Position numbers and translations under genes: made by a program. 30,649 nt of DNA from ZC4RG30 sp964456255 (GTDB lineage Bacteria > Pseudomonadota > Gammaproteobacteria > Steroidobacterales > Steroidobacteraceae). Under the pieces are notes generated by a model. That model worked only from the letters and a program-made list of their open reading frames with translations. It made no database searches and had not been told where the DNA came from. Positions 8,164 to 15,271 of this stretch are shown here, piece after piece. Numbering within the stretch: position 1 is the stretch's first letter; every line of letters starts with the position of its first letter. The DNA lies in contig CAYWDZ010000007.1 in NCBI GenBank assembly GCA_964456255.1, positions 1 to 30,649 of the forward strand. Reading direction: 5' to 3'.

Positions 8164-9179
8164 GCCCCGGCCCTGCGGGCGCGGAACCCGGCGACGGCCT
8201 GCTCCACGATGTCGAACATGTCCGCCGGAACCAGCTTGCCGCGAATCTGCGGGCGGATCTTCGCCACCAGCTCATCCCAGGCCCGGCGCGTCGTGGCGTC
8301 CAGCGCATGCACGACCAGCCCACGATTGCGCATGGCCTCGATCGCGTCCTGGTCGGCGCTTTCACGCGCCGCGCGCAGCATCGTCGTCACCTTCGCGGCG
8401 GTGTCGCGGATCGCCTGCTGCCCCGCCGGACTCAGTGCGTCCCACGCCTTGCTGGTCATCACCGCCGCACCGGTAACCGGGGCCCAGCGCATGTCCAGCA
8501 TGTGCGAGGCAACCGAGTCGATCTGCATGGCGAGGGCCAGCGTGCCGATCGTCGGCACCGCATCGATCAGGCCGGTCTGCAGTCCGGGCATCACATCGGT
8601 GGATTCCAGTACCACCGGGTGGTAACCGAGCGCATTCATCAGGTCCACCTGCTCCGGTGCTCCGGCGCCCACCGCAATCTTCAGGCGCAGAAAGTCCGCC
8701 GGGCTCACCGCCGCTTTCCTGGAGAAGAAACGGACCCAGCCCGCCTCGCCCCAGTACAGCACCTTGAAACCGCGCGCGGCGATCCGCTTCTCGAGCTCCG
8801 GACACAGCTTCGCCGAAGCAGCGTCCAGCTCCTCCCAGGAGCCGAACGTCAGCGGCATGTACTGCAGCGCCGCTGCACCGGGCTCGATCTCGCTGAGGCC
8901 GGTCACGGTCACCATCGCGCCGTTGATCTGCCCGATGCGCATGCGCTTCACGACATCCACCTCGCCGCCCTGTGCGCCATCGGTGAACACGGTGAACGTG
9001 CCGCCACCTTCCGCCTTGCGCCAAGCCTCGCCTACCTGCAGTAGCGCCTTGTGATACAGCGAACCGCGCGGCGCGAGCGTGGCAAAGCGCAGCGGCGGCG
9101 GGGCGGCCTGGGCCAGCCTGGGTAATGCCAGGGCCGCAGGCAGCGCGCAGCACAGCCGGCGACGCAGGATATTGGTCAT
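8160..9179 (-). CDS. TRAP transporter solute-binding protein, DctP/TatP-like
   Basis: Periplasmic binding protein delivering ligand to the permease encoded next. 339 residues, signal peptide about 1-25 ending AQA. DctP fold pieces: LRFATLAPRGSLYHKALLQ, the helix KRMRIGQINGAMVT, LTFGSWEELD, KVLYWGEAGW, DLMNALGYHPVVLESTDV, GLQTGLIDAVPTIG. At the position where classical DctP proteins carry the ligand carboxylate-binding arginine (LKxR), this one reads LKIAVGAG, so that arginine is absent. That agrees with the neighbouring TatT gene, because TatT-linked binding proteins form a separate branch. The ATG at 9179 overlaps the TatT stop (ATGA); the longer open frame upstream lies inside the TatT gene and was rejected. 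Confidence 0.92.
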   Translation of the reverse strand: MTNILRRRLCCALPAALALPRLAQAAPPPLRFATLAPRGSLYHKALLQVGEAWRKAEGGGTFTVFTDGAQGGEVDVVKRMRIGQINGAMVTVTGLSEIEPGAAALQYMPLTFGSWEELDAASAKLCPELEKRIAARGFKVLYWGEAGWVRFFSRKAAVSPADFLRLKIAVGAGAPEQVDLMNALGYHPVVLESTDVMPGLQTGLIDAVPTIGTLALAMQIDSVASHMLDMRWAPVTGAAVMTSKAWDALSPAGQQAIRDTAAKVTTMLRAARESADQDAIEAMRNRGLVVHALDATTRRAWDELVAKIRPQIRGKLVPADMFDIVEQAVAGFRARRAGA

Positions 9180-10108
9180 GGCGTTGCTCCCGGCTCTTCC
9201 GAGCCTTCGATGAACAGTTGATCGACCCGCGCCAGCAGCCAGCGCGCGCGCTTCTGCATCACGGCGTTCTCGAGACGCCAAGCGGGCGTGGCGTCGGCAT
9301 CCACGGCCAGCGCCTGCTGCAGCTCGCGGATGAACCCGGCGCGATCCTGCGCGTGAACCCTTACACCTTCCGCATGCGCGACATAGGGGGAAGCCTTGCG
9401 GCCTTCCGACAACTGCAAGGCGCGCTCGAAGTGGCGCGTCGCACTTTGCTCGGGATTGCGCGCACCCGGCCGTGACATCTCATAGGTGACGAGGAAGCTG
9501 TCGAGCGCGCCGTGATCGTAGTCGGGGTCAAGGGCCGCCAGCCGCCCGACCAGCGCGTCGACGATGCGCAGGTCGCTGATGGCATCCGCGGAATCCTTGT
9601 CGACGGCGATCGCCGCGGCCCAGGCCGCCGCAGTCCAGTAGATGGCCGCGGCATCCCTGCCGTCGAGCCTGGCCACTGAATCCTGCGGCTGGTCAACCAG
9701 GGCCGCGGCGAATCCCTTGTGCCGCGACTCGAGCGCGCGCAGCCCGTAGTCGCGCGCGCGCCGATACAGCCCGCGTGCGCGATCGCGCTGCGCAAAGGCG
9801 CTTTCAATATCCGTGTCTTCGAGTCTGTCTGCGTCCTGTTGCACGTAGGCCCAGGCGTACTGCGTGAAGCCGCCGGCCGCGGCCGTGAGCAGACCCGTGT
9901 GCCGTGGCGCCTGCTCCAGGAGCATCTCCATGAGTTTCAGACTGAATGGTGCGGCGTCGCGGATCAGCTCCGGATCATCGTCCTTGCCATACCCTGAACC
10001 ACCGGCAGACAAGGCGTCGGCGGCCTTGTTCACGGCCATGCGCTGCACCGTTGCGCAACCGCACAGGATGACTGCAGAGGTCAGTACCAGCAGTATTCGC
10101 GTTCTCAT
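9176..10108 (-). CDS. TatT-type TRAP-associated lipoprotein
   Basis: 310 residues. Lipoprotein signal with lipobox LCGC and lipidated Cys18. The rest is alpha-helical with repeated Ala-rich helices of TPR character (LYRRARDYGLRALESRHKGF, AAAIYWTAAAWAAAIAV, ARHFERALQLSEG-like), matching the TRAP transporter T-component family. The founding example, Treponema pallidum TP0956, is a TPR lipoprotein that forms a trimer binding the partner solute-binding protein TP0957. Here the gene is coupled by a four-base overlap to a solute-binding protein gene, the expected partner. It begins 35 bases after the TonB receptor stop, so co-transcription with the receptor is likely. A role in handing ligand across the periplasm is family inference. 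Confidence 0.88.
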   Translation of the reverse strand: MRTRILLVLTSAVILCGCATVQRMAVNKAADALSAGGSGYGKDDDPELIRDAAPFSLKLMEMLLEQAPRHTGLLTAAAGGFTQYAWAYVQQDADRLEDTDIESAFAQRDRARGLYRRARDYGLRALESRHKGFAAALVDQPQDSVARLDGRDAAAIYWTAAAWAAAIAVDKDSADAISDLRIVDALVGRLAALDPDYDHGALDSFLVTYEMSRPGARNPEQSATRHFERALQLSEGRKASPYVAHAEGVRVHAQDRAGFIRELQQALAVDADATPAWRLENAVMQKRARWLLARVDQLFIEGSEEPGATP

Positions 10109-10143
10109 GACTCACAGGAGTCACCTTGCGCGCGATCGGGTAC

Positions 10144-12840
10144 CTATTGACCCGATGTCTTGATGCCGATGTTCCAGTTCACGGAGAGCCCGACGGTGCG
10201 CGGGCGGAACGTGGTGGCATAGAAGAGCGTGCTCGTGTCGTTGCCCTTGTTGCGTCTGGACAGCACCGGGCGCGAATCCAGCACATTGCTCACGTAGAAG
10301 ATCACTTTCACATCCTTGCGCGTGAAGATGGCCCTGGCGTCGAGCAGGTTGTTGACTGGGTCGGGCTGCAGATTGCCGGGATATGCGGCTTCCGGATCTT
10401 CCATGTAGAACGGGCCGCGATTGCGGCTGCGGAACGTGTCGGTGAGCCGCAATGTCAGCACGGTGGCGGCCGGGAGATTGAAATCCTTCTCCAGCGAGGC
10501 CTTGATGCTCCACGGCGCGATCACCTGGGGCGGCGTGCCGAGCGCATCGCCCTTTCTCACCAGCACCGCGTTGTCCGGATCCTGTACACCACCCGTGTCG
10601 GTCACGCGCCCCAGGTAATCATTGCGGATCGTCTCGCGGTAACGCGCATCCACATAGGCCGCGTCCAGTGTCGCCTTGAATGCACCATTGAACGGTTCGG
10701 CCCGTGCACTGATGCGGAAGCCACGACTGCGGGCCTTGCCCGGCAGGTGCATGAACAGGCAGGTGCGCCAGGCCTGCGGACCGTTGTCCCAGTCGAACTG
10801 GAACAACTCGAGATCCAGTTGCGTGCGGCGATTGCTCCAGGCCTGCCGCATGGCAATCTGGATGCTGTGCAACTTGTCGCTGGGGTATACCGTCGGCGGC
10901 TCCCTGCAGGTCGGCCGCGCCGCATCCACGTTGCCCGGCGCGTACCCGCTCGCGTAATACACGGAGAACTCCTGTTCGCGGCCATCAACCGCGCCGGTGG
11001 GCTCGTAAGTCATCCCCATCTGGGGCGCAAACACCGTGCTCGTCTGGTCCGGCAGGGGATCGTTCAGGCGCATCACGCCGATGGCGTGATCCGGGATGGA
11101 GCCGTCAGTCGGGGCAATGGCGTTGGCACGGACGCGCTGGGACTCGACGCGCGCGCCCGCACTGAGAGTGAGGCGCTGGTCGAGAAACCTGCGTCGCACC
11201 TGCGCGAACCCCGCGAGCTGGCGTTGCTGGATGGTGGTGGGAACGCGCCAGAAGAAATTGTCCGGCACGTCCTGCCCCAGGGACGCGAGATAGCCGTAGT
11301 ACGCCTGGATCGTGAACGGAAGCGGGTCCGCAAACACGCGATCTGTCTCGCGCGAATGCAGGTCCGCGAAGAACGCCCCCAGCAGCCAGGACGTGGTCCG
11401 GTCATCGTCGGCGGGAGTGAGCTGGAACTGCTGCGTGAAGGATCGTTGCGCCAGGTTGACGCGGGTCGTCACCAGGCCGGCCGGGCTCGAGGGATATTCG
11501 CACTGCGGCGTCGACGTATCGAGGCAATGCCACCGCTTCGAAGTGGCGTCGTCGCTGGTCATTGCGCCGAACCGGTGGACGTAGCCCGTCATGCCTTCCA
11601 GCCGCAGCGAACCGAAGTGGAAGAATGAGCGCAGGGAAGCAAGCCGGAAACTGTCGGAAATCGGCTGCCTGATGATGCTCCCGTTCAGGAACTTTCCCGC
11701 CGCAGGGTCCGACAACGGCCCCCTGGCCGGGTCTTCCCAGAGCATGAATGACGGCGAATCGTGCCCGATGGTGGCCTGGTAAACGAAGGAAGGCAGCAGT
11801 GTTACCGCGCGGTTCGGACGGTACAGCAGCGCCAGTCGCGCGCTCTCCATCGTCAGTTCATTGGAGTCGGACTCCACCACCGGATGGCCCGGCGCAAAGG
11901 GATCCACGCGATCCACATATCCGCCCTCGGTGCGATACCAGCCACTGACCCGGAACCCCAGCTTGCCATCCTTGATGGGCCCACCCCAGGCAGCTCCCAC
12001 CTCACGCGTGGGGTCGCCGCCCCGGGTCACTGCCCATTCACTGCGCAGCTGCCCGGTGTAGGCATTCAGACTGGGCAGCGCCGGCAGGTATTCGATGGCG
12101 CCACTCTGCGCATTGGCGCCGAGCAGCACCGGCTGCGGACCAAAGCGCATCTTGAAATCGATGTCGAAGTTGTAGGGAATGGCGCGCGCGAAACTGTTGC
12201 TGGTTGCGGCCGGCAGTGGAACGCCGTCCCACCAGATGCCGCTCGTATTGCCGTGCCGGTCGATCACGCCATTGATGGCGAAGATCGTGTAGATGTTGCC
12301 GCCCACACTGGACAGCTGCCCGAAATCAAGCCCGGGTATGTCGCGCGCGAGCCGGTCGATGTCGGGAACGCCGCGATCGGCAAGATCTTTCGAGTCACGG
12401 ATGATCGTGAAGGAGTCACGGTCTTCCGCTGGATCCACGCTGGGGTCGCCGATGAGACTCCTTTGCGCCGCTATCCTGATTTCGTCCAGCTCCACTGCCT
12501 GCGGCTGCGCACACTCGGGGGCCACTTCACCACGAACAATGCGTTTCGCACGACCACCACCGGCATCGACTGTCGTGAGCCCCGTACCTTCCAGCAATCT
12601 GCACAAGGCCTCGTCCACAGGCGTGCCGGCGACAACTCTTCGGGACCTGGCGCCGTCGACGAAACCAGGCGTCCAGTCCACATCGTCGCGACCCGTCTGG
12701 CTGAAGTAGTTCGCCAGCGCCGAGGCCATCGGTTGCGCCTGGATGGTTTCCTTGAGTACCGGGACCGCTTCCGCCGCACCCAGCCCCAGCGGCACGCAAC
12801 ACAGAGCCAGGATGCCCGCCGTTGCGACATGACGCGCCAT
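10144..12840 (-). CDS. TonB-dependent receptor with N-terminal signalling (STN) domain
   Basis: Outer-membrane ligand-gated channel, 898 residues. Signal peptide about 1-25; STN domain about 28-100 (LKETIQAQPMASALANYFSQ, PVDEALCRLLEGTGL), the part that contacts a FecR-type protein in the periplasm; TonB-box-like LDEIRI near 118; plug domain about 135-260 (DLADRGVPDIDRLARDIPG, INGVIDRHG, IWWDGVPLP); then the 22-stranded barrel region to the C-terminus. Four bases separate its start from the stop of the fecR-type gene, and the TatT and TRAP genes follow. This context suggests FecA-style signalling to the sigma factor and uptake of a ligand then moved inward by TRAP, not ABC, transport. The substrate is unknown; the plug does not show a siderophore-specific feature that I recognise. 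Confidence 0.93.
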   Translation of the reverse strand: MARHVATAGILALCCVPLGLGAAEAVPVLKETIQAQPMASALANYFSQTGRDDVDWTPGFVDGARSRRVVAGTPVDEALCRLLEGTGLTTVDAGGGRAKRIVRGEVAPECAQPQAVELDEIRIAAQRSLIGDPSVDPAEDRDSFTIIRDSKDLADRGVPDIDRLARDIPGLDFGQLSSVGGNIYTIFAINGVIDRHGNTSGIWWDGVPLPAATSNSFARAIPYNFDIDFKMRFGPQPVLLGANAQSGAIEYLPALPSLNAYTGQLRSEWAVTRGGDPTREVGAAWGGPIKDGKLGFRVSGWYRTEGGYVDRVDPFAPGHPVVESDSNELTMESARLALLYRPNRAVTLLPSFVYQATIGHDSPSFMLWEDPARGPLSDPAAGKFLNGSIIRQPISDSFRLASLRSFFHFGSLRLEGMTGYVHRFGAMTSDDATSKRWHCLDTSTPQCEYPSSPAGLVTTRVNLAQRSFTQQFQLTPADDDRTTSWLLGAFFADLHSRETDRVFADPLPFTIQAYYGYLASLGQDVPDNFFWRVPTTIQQRQLAGFAQVRRRFLDQRLTLSAGARVESQRVRANAIAPTDGSIPDHAIGVMRLNDPLPDQTSTVFAPQMGMTYEPTGAVDGREQEFSVYYASGYAPGNVDAARPTCREPPTVYPSDKLHSIQIAMRQAWSNRRTQLDLELFQFDWDNGPQAWRTCLFMHLPGKARSRGFRISARAEPFNGAFKATLDAAYVDARYRETIRNDYLGRVTDTGGVQDPDNAVLVRKGDALGTPPQVIAPWSIKASLEKDFNLPAATVLTLRLTDTFRSRNRGPFYMEDPEAAYPGNLQPDPVNNLLDARAIFTRKDVKVIFYVSNVLDSRPVLSRRNKGNDTSTLFYATTFRPRTVGLSVNWNIGIKTSGQ

Positions 12841-12844
12841 GCGT

Positions 12845-13906
12845 TCAGGGTCTCGTCAGAACGATCCGGTCCGGTTCGTCTCGTCGCTGCGCACCCAGCT
12901 GGCTGCCCAGGAATTCGAGGAATCCCTCCACATCGCGGGTGGCAAAGGTGTAGTGGATGGGTTGTTTCGCCAGGGTCCCGGACTGGATCTCGATCCGCCT
13001 GGGCGAATAGCGACTGACCTCCGCCGCCGCGTCCGCCACCGACTCGCCTTCGAAGCGGATCGAGCCACGCGTCGTCCAGCTCATGGCCTGCCCCGCGTCG
13101 ACCTTGACAGGATTGCCCAGCGGCGCTCCGGGCACGACGTCGAGCTGCTCGCCCGCAACGACCCTCCCGGTCCCCGAAAAACCCTTGACGCTCACTTCCA
13201 CCTCTCCATCGAGCACCGTGATGCGGGTAACGTCAGGCATCAGGTAGACACTGAATCTGGTGCCCACATCCTTCAGACGAACATCGCGGGCATCGACCAT
13301 GAAAGGCGCCCGTTCCGGATCGTGGCGGATGCTGTAATCGACCCTGCCATACAGTTGCTCGACCAGCCGATTCGCCTCTTCATAATTGGAATAGTCGACC
13401 GCACTCAGCGTATCGAGCCGCAGCACTGTGTGCGCATCGAGCTGCAACTGTTTGCCCAACTCCCCGCGCCCGGAAGCAACAGTCAGGGTACGCGCCCGCG
13501 GCGCCACCTGATCCTGCAACTTCGGCCACAGGATGAGCATGCCCACGGCGACAAACGCAAACGCCGCAGCCATGGCCCAGGGCGGGTTGTGGCGGAGGAC
13601 CCCGGCGCGCGCGCGCCGCCCCGCGGCAATCGGGATCACCGTGTCTTCGTCCCTGCCGGGTGTGCGCAGTGCCTCCACCAGCTCGTCCGCGGCTGGCGCA
13701 GAGCCCATCGCCAGCGGCAGGTCGCGACCCAGGCGTTCCATCGCGTGGTATTCGGCCAGATGCGCGGGTGAAGTCGCCAGCCAGCGGGCGAACTCGCGCA
13801 TGCGCCCGGGATCGAGCCCCTGCCTGCGGGCCAGGAACCACTCGGCTGCCTGCTCGCGGATAACCGACCCGTGCTCTGGATTCACAGCAGTTTCCATGTC
13901 ATTCAT
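12845..13906 (-). CDS. FecR-family anti-sigma/signal-transducing protein
   Basis: Inner-membrane relay between the TonB receptor and the ECF sigma factor. 353 residues. N-terminal cytoplasmic domain of the DUF4880 type (AAEWFLARRQGLDPGRMREF, WLATSPAHLAEYHAM), which binds the sigma factor; one membrane helix about 115-135 (MAAAFAFVAVGMLILW); periplasmic FecR domain (LTVASGRGELGKQLQL, HTVLRLDTLSAVDYS, KDVGTRFSVYL, TVLDGEVEVSVKG); C-terminal STN-like segment (AAAEVSRYSPRRIEI, FATRDVEGFLEFLG). The first ATG (13906) overlaps the sigma gene by eight bases; a second ATG at 13897 has a better-spaced GGTGG and may be the true start. Classic middle gene of a fecI-fecR-fecA type set. Confidence 0.93.
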   Translation of the reverse strand: MNDMETAVNPEHGSVIREQAAEWFLARRQGLDPGRMREFARWLATSPAHLAEYHAMERLGRDLPLAMGSAPAADELVEALRTPGRDEDTVIPIAAGRRARAGVLRHNPPWAMAAAFAFVAVGMLILWPKLQDQVAPRARTLTVASGRGELGKQLQLDAHTVLRLDTLSAVDYSNYEEANRLVEQLYGRVDYSIRHDPERAPFMVDARDVRLKDVGTRFSVYLMPDVTRITVLDGEVEVSVKGFSGTGRVVAGEQLDVVPGAPLGNPVKVDAGQAMSWTTRGSIRFEGESVADAAAEVSRYSPRRIEIQSGTLAKQPIHYTFATRDVEGFLEFLGSQLGAQRRDEPDRIVLTRP

Positions 13907-14441
13907 CCACCCGTTGCATGCGATCGCGCAGCAGCTTCATGCCCCTCTTCAGGTGCTTGTGGACCATGTGCACCGACACTCCGCTGCGCTCCGCCACCTC
14001 TTCATAACTCAATTCGTGAAACCATTTCAGCTCCATCACCGCGCGACATTTCGGCGGCAATGCGGCGTAATGCTCGCGCAATGCGGCAAGGTGCATGTCC
14101 CGATCCACGTCCTCATCACACTCAGGGTCGGAAGCCACCAGGGACTCGAACACCGGATCCTCCATGTCAACCGGTACCGATCTGCCGCTGCGCTCGAGAA
14201 ATCTGCACAGCACACTCTTCGCGACGGCCCACAGATAGCCCCTGTCGTTGTCGATGACCCGATCCGCGGGAATCCCGATCAGCCGCAGATACACCTCGTG
14301 AGCCAGATCGCCGGCTTCCTCGCGCTGATTGATGCGCGCACCGAAGTACTTGAGCAGCCGCTCATACTCCCCGAGGAACAGCTCGACGAAGCCAGTGTTC
14401 TGAGCCTGTGGAAACTCGGTGCCGTCCATGACTGCTGACAT
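13899..14441 (-). CDS. ECF RNA polymerase sigma factor, FecI-like
   Basis: About 180 residues. Region 2: FLGEYERLLKYFGARI, EEAGDLAHEVYLRL, YLWAVAKSVLCRFLERSG (promoter -10 recognition and core binding). Region 4: LPPKCRAVMELKWFHELSYEEVAERSGVSVHMVHKHLKRG, with the helix-turn-helix for the -35 element. Followed with overlap by the fecR-type gene, so it is expected to drive the receptor/TRAP operon when the receptor is occupied. I prefer the ATG at 14441; a TTG at 14459 is in frame and an ATG at 14429 is also possible, none with a clear Shine-Dalgarno. It is head-to-head with another ECF sigma gene at 14735. Confidence 0.92.
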   Translation of the reverse strand: MSAVMDGTEFPQAQNTGFVELFLGEYERLLKYFGARINQREEAGDLAHEVYLRLIGIPADRVIDNDRGYLWAVAKSVLCRFLERSGRSVPVDMEDPVFESLVASDPECDEDVDRDMHLAALREHYAALPPKCRAVMELKWFHELSYEEVAERSGVSVHMVHKHLKRGMKLLRDRMQRVDE

Positions 14442-14734
14442 GACTAGTGGATAGCCCAAGGCAGTCTAATCATGGCCACAGCATGGCAACAGAACATTCC
14501 TTCTGCCTGCCCCAGCAGCCTCATGCGGGCCCACACCCTGCCTGCCACGCACCCTCCATTCATTTGTCGGGAGATTCTGCGTACCAGGAGCCGGCAGCCG
14601 GACATTCGGGTACCTCGCCCCCACACCCCACCGCAGCCTTGTCGACCCCTCCGGGGCGTGCAAGTCTTGGCCACGTTTCCAAGCTTTCGCCTCCTGGCCG
14701 CGTCCCAGGGTCAACGGCCAAACAAGAAGCACCC
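14442..14734. other. Gap between two divergent sigma-factor genes
   Basis: About 290 bases without a convincing gene; the open frames here have poor codon usage and no family resemblance. It must contain the promoters of both the FecI-type operon (leftward) and the second sigma/VWA operon (rightward). I see no clear sigma-70 -35/-10 pair. Small GC-rich inverted repeats (for example CCCC-TCC-GGGG near 14647) are present but unremarkable for this base composition. Confidence 0.4.
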
Positions 14735-15271
14735 ATGGACAACCAACAACTGACCGGCCTGATACGGCGAGCGCAGGGGGGACATTCAGCCTCGTTCGCC
14801 GAACTGGTGGATCTGCACTACGACACGATCCACCGCTTTGCCTGGAAATGGTGCGGCCACCGCACGGATGCCGAGGACATTGCCCAGCAGGCCTGCATCA
14901 AGCTGGCGCAGAACCTCGGGCAGTACCGCTTCCAGGCGGCCTTCACCAGCTGGCTCTACCGGCTGGTGGTCAACTGCGCGCAGGACTGGCAGCGCGCGCA
15001 GCGACGACACGCGCACGCGGAACTGCCAGAGGACGAACCCGCCATCGACTCCAGGCAGGCCGAAGATGCCGTGCATCTGGAGCAGCTGCTCGAGCAACTG
15101 GATCACCTGGGCGCAGGGATGCGCGAGACCGCCTTGCTGGTCCATGCCGAAGGGCTGAGCCATGCAGAGGCTGGCGAGATCCTCGGAGTCTCCGAATCCA
15201 CCATTTCCTGGCGCATCCACACCATGCGCAAACACATGAACAGGCGCGAACCCATCGCGAACAGCATATGA
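14735..15271 (+). CDS. Second ECF-type RNA polymerase sigma factor
   Basis: 178 residues. Region 2: FAELVDLHYDTIHRFAWKWC, DAEDIAQQACIKLAQ, AFTSWLYRLVVNCAQDWQR. Region 4: LLVHAEGLSHAEAGEILGVSESTISWRIHTMRKHM, with a clear helix-turn-helix. Closer to the general RpoE-like ECF groups than to FecI. The ATG at 14735 has only a weak AAGAAG upstream. The stop overlaps the start of the VWA gene by four bases (ATGA), which is the usual arrangement of an ECF factor with its membrane-bound anti-sigma factor, so the next protein is the likely regulator of this one. Confidence 0.92.
   Translation: MDNQQLTGLIRRAQGGHSASFAELVDLHYDTIHRFAWKWCGHRTDAEDIAQQACIKLAQNLGQYRFQAAFTSWLYRLVVNCAQDWQRAQRRHAHAELPEDEPAIDSRQAEDAVHLEQLLEQLDHLGAGMRETALLVHAEGLSHAEAGEILGVSESTISWRIHTMRKHMNRREPIANSI

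Noticed and set aside
10126..11628. 500-residue plus-strand open frame
   Set aside because: Antisense to the TonB receptor gene and without recognisable motifs.
14848..15267. Long N-terminal extension of the VWA frame
   Set aside because: It overlaps the sigma-factor gene in another frame; the ATGA overlap and membrane-helix position place the real start at 15268.
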